Assembly: GCF_001584165.1 (NCBI RefSeq)
Contig: NZ_CP013233.1
Location: 3,232,620-3,296,619, forward strand
Source: Collimonas arenae
GTDB taxonomy: Bacteria; Pseudomonadota; Gammaproteobacteria; Burkholderiales; Burkholderiaceae_D
Length of the DNA: 64,000 bases
Reading direction: 5' to 3'
The notes below the pieces were generated by a model. That model saw nothing but the letters and a program-made list of their open reading frames with translations, was not told where the DNA came from and made no database searches. Position 1 is the stretch's first letter. Each line of letters begins with the position of its first letter. This document shows positions 39,161-48,544 of the stretch, piece after piece. The translations under genes and the position numbers were made by a program.

Positions 39161-39338
39161 ATTATTCTCCAGGAAAAAATGAAGCCGCACCATCAGTGCG
39201 CCTCCATGAGTGTGTAACAACAAAAATTGCAAGCACTCTTCGAGTGTCTTCCGTCGAATTAGTTCGATGGCAATATTGCCCGCAGTCAGCAGCGAAAGCA
39301 ATACCGACGAGAATGGCGCAGGCACACTTGCCTCGGCA

Positions 39339-40289
39339 TCATTTTTTTGAAGGGCCGCTACCTGGGTTGCGCTCCATACGCTCCTTGATACCGGCCAGAT
39401 TGGACGAGGGATCAGAAGCAGCCACCACGGCATCGTATTGATACGGCTCTAATTTGTCTCCGCAATGCTTGCAGAATAGCGCATCCGCTTCGTGCCCCTC
39501 AGTCAGGCAATTGGTGCAGGTGCGCGTGGTCGGCGTTCCTTTCATCATCGTCATCGCGAGCTCGACACCGACAATCCCCGTCGGCAACGCGATGATGCCG
39601 TAACCCAGCAACATCGCACACGAGGTAATCAATTGCCCCAGCGGCGTTTTCGGATGGATATCGCCGTAACCGGTTGTCGTCAGCGTGACAATCGACCAGT
39701 ACATGCCGACCGGGATACTGGTGAAGCCATTTTCGGGACCCTCGATCACATACATGATGGTGCCCAGGATCACGCTCATGATCAGCACCACGCCAAGGAA
39801 CACCATGATCTTGTGGCGGCTATTGCGCAGGGCCAGCCACAACACTTGTGATTCATCGAAATAGCGCGGCAGCTTCAGTACGCGAAATACCCGCAGCATG
39901 CGCAACAGGCGAACGTCAATCAGGAAATGGAACTCCGGCAGCAGGATCGCCAGATAAGTCGGCAAGATCGACAACAGATCAATGATGCCGAACAGACTGA
40001 GCGCATAACGCAGCGGCCGCTTGACACACAGCAGGCGTACCACATACTCGACAGTGAACAATATCGTGAATAGCCACTCCAGTATGTTGAGTACCACGAA
40101 ATCACGCGAACGCACGGCGCCGACGCTATCGATGATCACTGTTGCCACGCTGAGCACGATGACCAGCAGCAAGGCAGTATCGAACCGCCGACCGGCCTCG
40201 GTATCGGCTTCGAAAATAATCGTGTACAGACGCTCGCGCCAGCCGCGATCAGGCTTGCCGAACCTGTTTCCGATAGTGTTGGTTGCCAT
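39339..40289 (-). CDS. voltage-gated potassium channel with C-terminal zinc ribbon
   Basis: 316 residues. Six hydrophobic helices: S1 ALLLVIVLSVATVIIDSV, S2 ILEWLFTILFTVEYVVRLL, S3 near LFGIIDLLSILPTYLAIL, and S4 LLRMLRVFRVLKLPRYF with regularly spaced Arg. The pore holds the potassium selectivity filter TLTTTGYGD. After S6 (GYGIIALPTGIVGVELA) comes a short two-Cys-pair ribbon, CTNC and CKHCG, separated by 13 residues. The ribbon would bind zinc in the cytosol; it is seen in some proteobacterial channels, but its role is not known to me. Confidence 0.92.
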   Translation of the reverse strand: MATNTIGNRFGKPDRGWRERLYTIIFEADTEAGRRFDTALLLVIVLSVATVIIDSVGAVRSRDFVVLNILEWLFTILFTVEYVVRLLCVKRPLRYALSLFGIIDLLSILPTYLAILLPEFHFLIDVRLLRMLRVFRVLKLPRYFDESQVLWLALRNSRHKIMVFLGVVLIMSVILGTIMYVIEGPENGFTSIPVGMYWSIVTLTTTGYGDIHPKTPLGQLITSCAMLLGYGIIALPTGIVGVELAMTMMKGTPTTRTCTNCLTEGHEADALFCKHCGDKLEPYQYDAVVAASDPSSNLAGIKERMERNPGSGPSKK

Positions 40290-40390
40290 GTTGCCTATTA
40301 AATAAAGACGTTGCGATTAATCATATGACAATCTAATCAATGTGTGGTTGCCGGTCAATCGCTTCCATTTTCACATTTAAAAAGAGCAAT

Positions 40391-40419
40391 AAAAAGGGAC
40401 GGCATTGCCGTCCCTTTTT
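40391..40419. terminator. terminator of the ilvBNC operon (bidirectional stem)
   Basis: AAAAAGGGACGGC, loop ATT, GCCGTCCCTTTTT. It lies downstream of ilvC beyond the two extra 152-base units, and upstream of the channel gene. The A and T runs on both sides allow action in either direction; the ilv operon is the relevant transcript. Confidence 0.88.
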
Positions 40420-40448
40420 GTCATCAAAGTTAATCTAATCGATTTTGA

Positions 40449-41838
<1,390 letters not shown>

Positions 41839-41861
41839 TCAACGCGATGTTCTTTACCTGC

Positions 41862-42353
41862 TTAAACCTTGAGAATGCGTTCGCCGCGACCGATGCCTGA
41901 ACCGCCGGTACGGACGGTTTCCAGGATCGCTGCGCGATCGATCGAATCGATGAACGCGTCCAGCTTGCCCTTGTTGCCTGTCAATTCCAGGGTATAGGAC
42001 TTGTCTGTCACGTCGATGATGCGGCCACGGAAAATATCGGCGGTACGCTTCATTTCCTCGCGCTCCTTGCCGACCGCACGCACCTTGATCAGCATCAACT
42101 CGCGTTCGATATGCGCGCCTTCGGTCAGATCGACCACCTTGACGACCTCGATCAGACGATTCAGGTGCTTGGTGATCTGTTCGATCACGTCATCCGAACC
42201 ACTTGTCACGATGGTCATGCGTGACAGGGTGGCGTCTTCGGTCGGTGCGACCGTCAATGTCTCAATGTTGTAGCCACGAGCGGAAAACAGGCCGACCACG
42301 CGCGACAACGCGCCTGGTTCATTTTCCAGCAATACAGAAACGATATGGCGCAT
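41862..42353 (-). CDS. ilvN: acetolactate synthase small subunit
   Basis: 163 residues. The regulatory subunit of acetohydroxyacid synthase, which confers valine feedback inhibition. The ACT domain is at the N-terminus (MRHIVSVLLENEPGALSRV, FSARGYNIETLTVAPTEDA), followed by the second domain (ELMLIKVRAVGKEREEM and beyond). The length matches the IlvH type, so ilvH is an equally valid name. It starts two bases after the ilvB stop codon and is clearly cotranscribed and coupled. Confidence 0.96.
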   Translation of the reverse strand: MRHIVSVLLENEPGALSRVVGLFSARGYNIETLTVAPTEDATLSRMTIVTSGSDDVIEQITKHLNRLIEVVKVVDLTEGAHIERELMLIKVRAVGKEREEMKRTADIFRGRIIDVTDKSYTLELTGNKGKLDAFIDSIDRAAILETVRTGGSGIGRGERILKV

Positions 42354-42355
42354 GA

Positions 42356-44083
42356 TTAGAGATCCTCCGAACCGAGCAACATTTCAGTCAAGCCCTTGCC
42401 CGCCTTGACCATCGGCCAGACGTTTTCGGTTTGATCCGTAATGAAATTCATGAATACCAGACGATCCTTCATGCCAAATGCCTCTTTCAGTGCCCCATCG
42501 ACGTCGCCTGGTTTTTCGATCTTCATGCCGACATGGCCGAACGACTCAGCCAGCTTGGTAAAGTCCGGCAGCGAATCCATGTACGACTCGGAATAGCGCG
42601 AACCGTAATCGATCTGCTGCCATTGGCGAACCATGCCGAGGAAACGGTTGTTCAACAGGATGATCTTCGGCGTCAGGTGATACTGCTTGCAGGTAGCCAG
42701 TTCCTGAATGCACATCTGGATCGATGCTTCGCCGGTGATGCAGGCCACGGTCGAACCAGGGTTCGCCATCTGCACGCCCATCGCGTATGGCAAGCCGACG
42801 CCCATGGTGCCCAGGCCACCGGAATTGATCCAGCGCCGTGGCTTGTCGAAACCGTAGTACTGCGCGGCCCACATCTGGTGCTGACCGACGTCAGAAGTAA
42901 TGAACGCATCGCCGTCGGTAATCTGCCATACCTTCTGGATCACGGACTGCGGCTTGATCACTTCGGCCGAATCGGCGAACTTCAGGCAATCGCGAGCGCG
43001 CCATTCGTTGATCTGTTTCCACCAATTCGACAAGGCTGGTGCATTCTGCTTGGTTTCAGCCGCATCGAGCTGTGCCAGCAGTTCCTGCAGCACATCCTTG
43101 ACGTTGCCGACAATCGGAATATCTACCTTCACGCGCTTGGAAATCGACGACGGATCGATATCGATGTGAATGATCTTGCGGGTGGCGGAAGTAAAGTGCT
43201 TAGGATTGCCGATCACGCGGTCGTCGAAACGCGCGCCGATGGCAATCATGACGTCGCTGTTCTGCATCGCCATGTTGGCTTCATAAGTGCCGTGCATGCC
43301 AGGCATGCCAACGTACTTGTCGCTGGATGACTTGTAACCGCCCAGGCCCATCAGGGTCGTGGTGCACGGATAGCCGAGGCGATCAACCAGCTTGTTCAGC
43401 TCTTGCGACGCATTAGCCAGGATCACGCCGCCGCCGGCGTAAATCATCGGCCGTTCCGCAGTCAGCAGCAATTGCACTGCCTTGCGGATCTGGCCTGCGT
43501 GGCCTTTGTCGACCGGCTTGTATGAACGCATTTCGATTTCCTTCGGATACTCGAAAACGTGCCGATGCATGGTGATGTCTTTTGGAATATCGACCAACAC
43601 AGGACCGGGACGGCCGGTGCTGGCGATATAGAACGCCTTCTTCATGGTCGCTGCCAAATCCTTGACATCCTTGACCAGAAAGTTGTGCTTGACGCACGGG
43701 CGTGTAATGCCGACTGTGTCGCACTCCTGGAAAGCATCCTCGCCAATCGCGTAAGACGGCACCTGACCCGAAATCACCACCATCGGGATCGAGTCCATAT
43801 AGGCCGTGGCCAGGCCGGTCACCGCATTGGTGACGCCAGGACCGGACGTGACGATAGCCACGCCAACCTTCTGCGAACTGCGGGAATAGGCATCGGCTGC
43901 GTGAATCGCAGCTTGCTCATGACGAACCAGGATGTGCTGGAATTTTTCTTGCTGGAAAATGGCGTCGTAGATGTACAGCACAGCGCCACCGGGATAACCG
44001 AACACGTGTTCGACTCCCTCTTCCGCCAGACAGCGCACGAGAATTTCCGCGCCGGTGACAGGCAAGTTTGTGTCTTTGCTCAT
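42356..44083 (-). CDS. ilvB: acetolactate synthase large subunit
   Basis: 575 residues. The ThDP-dependent enzyme joins two pyruvates, or pyruvate and 2-oxobutyrate. The N-terminal domain contains VFGYPGGAVLYIYDAIF and the catalytic Glu in HEQAAIHAADAY. The central FAD-binding part has MLGMHGTYEANMA-like GMPGMHGTYEANMAM and IGARFDDRVIGNP; the ThDP motif is GEASIQMCIQELATCKQYHL-like, beginning ITGEASIQMC and ending NNRFLGMVRQW. The family usually has GDG at the start of the ThDP motif; here GEA is present. It is the first gene of the operon, with a 314-base leader from a clear promoter. Confidence 0.96.
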   Translation of the reverse strand: MSKDTNLPVTGAEILVRCLAEEGVEHVFGYPGGAVLYIYDAIFQQEKFQHILVRHEQAAIHAADAYSRSSQKVGVAIVTSGPGVTNAVTGLATAYMDSIPMVVISGQVPSYAIGEDAFQECDTVGITRPCVKHNFLVKDVKDLAATMKKAFYIASTGRPGPVLVDIPKDITMHRHVFEYPKEIEMRSYKPVDKGHAGQIRKAVQLLLTAERPMIYAGGGVILANASQELNKLVDRLGYPCTTTLMGLGGYKSSSDKYVGMPGMHGTYEANMAMQNSDVMIAIGARFDDRVIGNPKHFTSATRKIIHIDIDPSSISKRVKVDIPIVGNVKDVLQELLAQLDAAETKQNAPALSNWWKQINEWRARDCLKFADSAEVIKPQSVIQKVWQITDGDAFITSDVGQHQMWAAQYYGFDKPRRWINSGGLGTMGVGLPYAMGVQMANPGSTVACITGEASIQMCIQELATCKQYHLTPKIILLNNRFLGMVRQWQQIDYGSRYSESYMDSLPDFTKLAESFGHVGMKIEKPGDVDGALKEAFGMKDRLVFMNFITDQTENVWPMVKAGKGLTEMLLGSEDL

Positions 44084-44217
44084 TTACTAGATCCTTTCAA
44101 GGTCCATTGGAAATTGATCGGATGCTCTTTCCTGACGAAATGGCGGAGCGTACCAGTGTGACGGCGTCCCTTCTTTGTGCGATCACGTCATTCCGTTGCG
44201 TAGCCGTAGATACGATT

Positions 44218-44266
44218 CAAAATGGCGCTAAACGCTACTCGTTCGGCCGAAATTCCTGTTTACGCC
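44218..44266 (-). terminator. candidate ilv attenuator hairpin
   Basis: On the minus strand GGCGTAAAC (44266-44258) can pair with GTTTAGCGCC (44233-44224), with one bulged G, followed by ATTTTG. The stem begins about 30 bases after the stop of the candidate leader peptide. The T-run is short, so termination would be weak; it is a candidate only. Confidence 0.3.
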
Positions 44267-44296
44267 GTAGCCTATTTCTCGCGCTTGTGGCACGGG

Positions 44297-44347
44297 TTAG
44301 AGCAAACAGCTTACAAATATGAAGCATGCCTGTCCGTTGAGCAACAT
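44297..44347 (-). CDS. candidate ilv operon leader peptide
   Basis: A 16-codon frame, MLLNGQACFIFVSCLL, in the ilvB leader, starting about 50 bases after the predicted transcription start. Six of its 16 residues are Leu, Ile or Val, the amino acids made by the operon. No good Shine-Dalgarno sequence precedes the ATG. This resembles the attenuation peptides of enteric ilv operons but is less extreme. Chance cannot be excluded. Confidence 0.35.
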   Translation of the reverse strand: MLLNGQACFIFVSCLL

Positions 44348-44403
44348 CTTGGGCTGCCAGCGAACAGACTGGGGTCCACTCCAGGGTTCTGAAGTGGATT
44401 GAT

Positions 44404-44432
44404 ACCATAATCTGTAGTTTCATTTCGGTCAA
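44404..44432 (-). promoter_or_regulatory. sigma-70 promoter of ilvBNC
   Basis: On the minus strand TTGACC (44432-44427), a 17-base spacer, and TATGGT (44409-44404). Spacing is optimal and the match to consensus is good. It would start a leader RNA of about 310 bases ahead of ilvB. Confidence 0.7.
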
Positions 44433-44725
44433 GCCAATTTACTGGAAATCGGTGTTAAATCATGTCTTTTGCTGCAGATTTGCTCACAAACATCCCACAA
44501 ACAACGCCTTTTTTGCTAGCATTCGGCCAGCCTGGAAATTTAAAGTAAATCATCGTTACTTTAGGTTACGAAACATGTTGAGCACTTTATACTTTCCTTG
44601 CACCGACCTACGGCGACGGACGCCGGTCAATATCGGGGTCCGACCAACGTTTAATCGTTTATACGTTTAAGCTATAGAACTTTGAACAAGCAGTAGGTAG
44701 CTCATGACACAATCCGCCACGAAGC

Positions 44726-45295
44726 ATGGCCACAGATAAAGAACTTTCCGATTTCCTTGAAAACGTCGAACGCCGCGCTTTCAAGCAGGCCGCTTACGCT
44801 GTCCGCAAGGACGAATCTGCCCTGGATATAGTTCAGGACGCCATGATCAAGCTGGCAGAAAAATACGGCGACAAACCTGCGGCAGAACTGCCGATGCTGT
44901 TCCAGCGCATCCTGCAGAACACCATCCACGACTATTTCCGCCGAGAAAAAGTTCGAAATACCTGGGTCAGCCTGTTCTCCAGCATGGGGCGCAACAACGC
45001 CAGCGATGAGGACTATGACGTACTGGAAACCTTCGAGTCGGAAGAGGATTCGCAAGCTACCGAATCCAGCGCAAACAAGCTGGAACGTGAGCAAATTCTC
45101 AACATGATCGATCAGGAAATACAGAAGCTGCCGGCACGTCAACGAGAAGCCTTCCTTATGCGTTATTGGGAGGACATGGATGTTGCCGAGACCGCGGCCG
45201 CAATGGGATGCTCGGAAGGCAGCGTTAAAACGCACTGCTCTCGCGCAACGCACACTCTGGCTCAGTCGCTCAAGGCCAAAGGAATCAGTTTATGA
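44726..45295 (+). CDS. RNA polymerase sigma factor, sigma-70/ECF type
   Basis: 189 residues. Region 2 is seen in AYAVRKDESALDIVQDAMIKLA and ILQNTIHDYFRREKVRNTW; region 4 in IQKLPARQREAFLMRYWEDM and VAETAAAMGCSEGSVKTHCSRA, a clear helix-turn-helix for the -35 box. There is no region 1.1 or 3, so it is of the ECF group. It heads a four-gene run with overlapping or near-overlapping ends. The stop codon overlaps the next ATG (ATGA), which is typical of sigma and anti-sigma pairs. Confidence 0.93.
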   Translation: MATDKELSDFLENVERRAFKQAAYAVRKDESALDIVQDAMIKLAEKYGDKPAAELPMLFQRILQNTIHDYFRREKVRNTWVSLFSSMGRNNASDEDYDVLETFESEEDSQATESSANKLEREQILNMIDQEIQKLPARQREAFLMRYWEDMDVAETAAAMGCSEGSVKTHCSRATHTLAQSLKAKGISL

Positions 45296-45699
45296 ACAGC
45301 AAAGAAATCAATTACGCTTTCAAAGTGCGGCATGCACTCAATGAAAACCTCGACAATTTGCCCGCCCCGACCGTCGATCGCCTGGCTGCAGCGCGAAAGG
45401 CTGCCTTGGCACGCAAGAAAAAAGACGCCCCAACCCGGGTTCTCGCACGCCAAGGCGTGCTGGCAGGGCATGCCGGCAATTTCTTCAGCGATCCGCTATC
45501 CTGGCTGATGCGTGTCGGCGTTGCCGCGCCGATCCTGGCCGGCATGGTGCTGCTGTCCGGGCTGTATCAATATGAACAACAGCATCGGATTGCCGCTGCC
45601 GCCGACATTGACGCCGCAGTGCTCTCGGACGAGCTGCCGCCTTCTGCCTATCTGGATCGCGGCTTTAGCGCTTACCTCGCTCAGCAGCAAGACCAATGA
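45292..45699 (+). CDS. DUF3619 family membrane protein, possible anti-sigma factor
   Basis: 135 residues. A polar, basic N-terminal half (FKVRHALNENLDNLPAPTV, AARKAALARKKKDAP) is followed by one hydrophobic segment (VGVAAPILAGMVLLSGLY, about residues 73-90) and a short C-terminal part. The layout (cytosolic N-terminus, one helix, small outer part) and the ATGA overlap with the sigma gene are what an anti-sigma factor would show, though the DUF3619 family has no proven function that I know of. It overlaps the next gene by four bases. Confidence 0.85.
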   Translation: MNSKEINYAFKVRHALNENLDNLPAPTVDRLAAARKAALARKKKDAPTRVLARQGVLAGHAGNFFSDPLSWLMRVGVAAPILAGMVLLSGLYQYEQQHRIAAAADIDAAVLSDELPPSAYLDRGFSAYLAQQQDQ

Positions 45700-46424
45700 C
45701 GTCGACCTCGCCATCCAATCAAAGTGACCGGCAGGCGCTCAGTAGGCGCACCAAACGCCTGATCGGCGCGGCCTTTGCCCTGCTCGTCACGGGTGCAGCG
45801 CTGGCGGTGCTGGGCCCGGTGATTCCGACTCACGCTGCAGGCAGGCCGGTCGCCGCCGACATCGCATCGCCAGTCGTCGCCACGCCACCCAAGATGACCA
45901 AGGTGGTAAGCAATGCGACTCCGACCTGGAAGGAATTGAGCGCGGTCCAGCAACACATATTGGCGCCGCTTGCTCCCGATTGGGACAAACTGAAGCCGAC
46001 TACCCGCAGGAAATGGCTGGAAATCAGCGGCCGCTACGCCAGCATGACACCCGCCGAGCAGGAAAGATTGCAAGCCAGGATGCGCGGCTGGGTGACACTG
46101 ACGCCAGAACAGCGCGGCATTGCGCGTGAAAATTATGCGCGCGCCAACAAACTGGATACGGAACAGCGGGCGCTACGCTGGCAGCAGTACCAGCAGTTGT
46201 CGGAACAGCAAAAGAAGGAGTTGGCCGAACAGGCGACGCCACGCCACAAGCGGGTAACGACAATGCCGCCGGCGACACTCAACAAAAACAAACCGGCGAT
46301 ACCAGCCCAGTTGGCGCCGCCAGCACAGGTCCCGGCATCGGCGCCTGCAGAACAGGCCACCGCTGCCACAGTTCCGCCATCAACACCTGTACCGGCGCCG
46401 AGCATCGTTCCGGCAGTTAAATAA
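45696..46424 (+). CDS. DUF3106 family protein
   Basis: 242 residues. One N-terminal hydrophobic segment (RLIGAAFALLVTGAALAVLG, about residues 22-41) anchors or exports it. The middle holds DUF3106 repeats rich in Trp, Arg and Gln (WKELSAVQQHILAPLAPDW, KWLEISGRYASMTPAEQERL, RMRGWVTLTPEQRGIARENY). The C-terminus is Pro/Ala-rich and low in complexity (PAIPAQLAPPAQVPASAPA). Similar repeats occur in periplasmic stress-linked proteins, but no function is established. Start ATG overlaps the DUF3619 stop codon. Confidence 0.85.
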   Translation: MTSTSPSNQSDRQALSRRTKRLIGAAFALLVTGAALAVLGPVIPTHAAGRPVAADIASPVVATPPKMTKVVSNATPTWKELSAVQQHILAPLAPDWDKLKPTTRRKWLEISGRYASMTPAEQERLQARMRGWVTLTPEQRGIARENYARANKLDTEQRALRWQQYQQLSEQQKKELAEQATPRHKRVTTMPPATLNKNKPAIPAQLAPPAQVPASAPAEQATAATVPPSTPVPAPSIVPAVK

Positions 46425-46465
46425 TCACCTTGGATCGCTCCGCGCCATCCCCCGCCAGCCAGGCA

Positions 46466-46987
46466 ATGACCGAGCCGCAGACGCCTTCATTAAAACGTCG
46501 CTTCGGCAGCATCTTGTATGAGTCGATGCTGCTGTTCGGCATCTTGTTCATTTCCGGCTGGATCTTCTCCACCCTGCTGCAACAGCGTAACGCGCTCTAT
46601 CTGCGGCATGCCCAGCAAGTGTGGCTCTTCATCGTACTGACGCTGTATTTCGTCTGGTGCTGGAGCCACGGTGGACAGACGCTGGCCATGAAAACCTGGC
46701 GCATCCAACTGGTCAACCGGGACGGCAGTCCAGTCAACGCGGTCCGCGCTACCGTTCGCTTCCTGTTGAGCTGGTGTTGGTTCCTACCCGGATTGGCACT
46801 GGCTTGGGCACTCGATGCACACACCTGGATGCTGATATTGATCCCGGCAGCAAATTTCATTCTCTGGGCCTTTGCCATATACCTCGATCCGCAGAGGCAG
46901 TTCCTGCACGACCGCATCGCAGGCACCAAACTGGTCGACATGGCGGAAATCGCCAAGCCGGTAGGCAAGCGGAAGTGGTATCACTAA
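46466..46987 (+). CDS. RDD family membrane protein
   Basis: 173 residues from the ATG at 46466; a TTG at 46430 would add 12. Helices at about residues 15-35 (YESMLLFGILFISGWIFSTL), 46-62 (VWLFIVLTLYFVWCW) and 96-135 (FLLSWCWFLPGLALAWAL, MLILIPAANFILWAFAIYL). The RDD signature residues are in KRRFGSILYESM (Arg, Asp-position replaced by Glu) and FLHDRIAGTKLV (HDRxAGT). RDD proteins have been linked to ion transport in a few cases. It is the last gene of the sigma-factor operon and is followed by a terminator. Confidence 0.85.
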   Translation: MTEPQTPSLKRRFGSILYESMLLFGILFISGWIFSTLLQQRNALYLRHAQQVWLFIVLTLYFVWCWSHGGQTLAMKTWRIQLVNRDGSPVNAVRATVRFLLSWCWFLPGLALAWALDAHTWMLILIPAANFILWAFAIYLDPQRQFLHDRIAGTKLVDMAEIAKPVGKRKWYH

Positions 46988-47020
46988 GCTTCCCCCAAGC
47001 ACCCTTCTGAGGGGGCTTTT
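46987..47020 (+). terminator. terminator of the sigma-factor operon
   Basis: CCCCC at 46992-46996 pairs with GGGGG at 47011-47015, extended by AGC and GCT outside a short bulge, and followed by TTTT. It starts at the RDD stop codon. Confidence 0.65.
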
Positions 47021-47030
47021 CATGTGCGCA

Positions 47031-47884
47031 CTACATCTGTTGCAGCAACGCCTGCAATTCCTGTTCGGAAAACCCGGCCGCCTTCTCGCCACCAGATTGA
47101 ACGGACCGCGCAGCACCGGCGCCCGATGCTGCGCGGCCAGTGTGGCGAACGTCTCCAACGGCTCCAGCTGGCGCGCCCGGCACAACCAACCGTACCAGCG
47201 ATTGCCAATTGCCACGTGGCCGATCTCGTCGCGCAGGATGATGTCTATGATGGCTGCGGCCTCGTGGTCGCCTGCCTGCGCCAGCTTGGCGCTGGTGCGT
47301 GGCGATGCATCCAGACCACGTGCCTCCATCATGCGCGGCACCAGCGCCATCCTGGCCAAAATGTCATGGCTGGTTTTTTCGGTCAATTCCCACAGGCTGT
47401 CATGGGCGGAAAAGTCACCGTATGCAAAACCCAGCGTCAGTAAATGCCTAGCGAGCAAACTGAAGTGATAAGCCTCTTCCTTAGCTACCCGCAGCCAGTC
47501 GACGTAGTATTCTTCGGGCATCCCACGAAAGCGCCAGATTGCATCTAGCGCCAGGTTGATTGCGTTGAATTCAATGTGCGCCAGCGCGTGAATCATGGCG
47601 GCGCGCCCCTCGACTGTAGCCATTGAGCGATGCTTCACCTCGCGCGGCGGCACCAGTTGCGGCCTGGCTGGGCGCCCAGGTATGCCCAAATTGGCAATTA
47701 GTGCGCGCCCGCTGTCCAGCGTCAGGCAGCGATCGCGCCAGGCAAGCGCCAGCGCCTCAACGCCAGCCACCTTGGCCGCAACATCGGCTTCACATAGCCA
47801 ATGCAGGGTCGCCTCACGCAATTCCGTGGCGGGCGAAGGCGCCGGATTTGAAGAGACAAGGCAAGAATCGGCGAAATTGTTCAT
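47031..47884 (-). CDS. DUF455 ferritin-like protein (one frameshift near the C-terminus)
   Basis: About 284 residues from the ATG at 47884. The family is a ferritin-like four-helix bundle: HALAHIEFNAINLALDAIW, VAKEEAYHFSLLARHLL and DIILRDEIGHVAIGNRWYGW supply the Glu and His ligands of a di-iron-type site. The frame shifts after RGPFNLVARRRPGF. Adding one base at the A-run 47069-47072 (T on the coding strand) gives SEQELQALLQQM and a stop at 47033-47031, the normal family end. As read, the frame instead runs on to 46784 across the terminator and RDD gene, which is not credible. Function is unproven; a role in tRNA or thiol modification is only suggested by the fold. Confidence 0.82.
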
Positions 47885-47996
47885 GGCGACAGCGGTAAAA
47901 TGACGGCAAGGTTGAAAAACCCAATAATGGACGCAGATACAGGGATTGAATAATCTGCAGCCTACACGCCTCGAAACCAGCATTCTACGGAAACTT

Positions 47997-48524
47997 ATGG
48001 CCATCTACCAATTGGGTGAACACGCCCCCGACATCGATCCATCTGCCTACATCGCTCCAACCGCCAACCTGATCGGCAAGGTCAAGGTAGAAGCCGATGC
48101 CAGCATCTGGTTCGGCGTCACGATTCGCGGCGACAATGAATTGATTACCATTGGGCAAGGCAGCAATGTGCAGGAAAGCAGTACGCTGCATACCGATATG
48201 GGATTTCCATTGACGCTGGGTAAAAACGTGACTGTTGGTCATCAGGCAATGTTGCATGGCTGCACAATCGGCGACGGCGCCCTGATCGGCATCCAGGCTG
48301 TCGTGCTGAATGGCGCAAAAATCGGCAAGAACTGCCTCGTCGGCGCTGGCGCACTGGTCACTGAAGGCAAGGAATTCCCGGACAACTCGCTCATCATCGG
48401 CTCACCGGCAAAGGTGGTCCGGACTCTCAGCGAACAAGACATTGCGGGACTCGCGGGCAATGCCCGGCACTATGTCGAGCGCGGTGCGGAATACAAGACC
48501 AGCTTAAAAATCATCAGCGAATAA
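47997..48524 (+). CDS. gamma carbonic anhydrase family protein
   Basis: 175 residues from the ATG at 47997 with GGAA upstream. A left-handed beta-helix of hexapeptide repeats: [19 protein letters not shown], then [30 protein letters not shown] and [11 protein letters not shown]. The three zinc His are seen in TLHTD, VGHQA and MLHGC. It resembles E. coli YrdA/CaiE-type proteins, whose carbonic anhydrase activity is often absent or untested. It is divergent from the DUF455 gene and eight codons or so upstream of hslO, with which it likely forms an operon. Confidence 0.92.
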   Translation: MAIYQLGEHAPDIDPSAYIAPTANLIGKVKVEADASIWFGVTIRGDNELITIGQGSNVQESSTLHTDMGFPLTLGKNVTVGHQAMLHGCTIGDGALIGIQAVVLNGAKIGKNCLVGAGALVTEGKEFPDNSLIIGSPAKVVRTLSEQDIAGLAGNARHYVERGAEYKTSLKIISE

Positions 48525-48544
48525 ATAAAGAAGTGGAAAAGAAT

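Larger units (their letters stand above)
44084..44725. other. divergent region between ilvB and the sigma factor gene
   Basis: About 642 bases. The ilvB side carries a strong minus-strand promoter at 44404-44432 and a 5' leader of about 310 bases with a possible leader peptide and an attenuator-like hairpin (listed separately). The sigma-factor side (44440-44725) is AT-rich up to 44600 and has no further features that I can support. Confidence 0.6.

Noticed and set aside
44235..44432. 65-codon minus-strand frame across the ilv promoter
   Set aside because: It begins inside the -35 box of the ilv promoter, so it could not be translated from that transcript, and its sequence is not protein-like.
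44452..44670. 72-codon plus-strand frame upstream of the sigma factor
   Set aside because: No homology pattern, no ribosome site, and it lies in an AT-rich promoter region.
46784..47031. C-terminal extension of the DUF455 frame across the terminator and RDD gene
   Set aside because: The family ends with a QELQALLQQM-type tail, which appears in the neighbouring frame at 47031. The extension is a result of the frameshift at 47069-47072.
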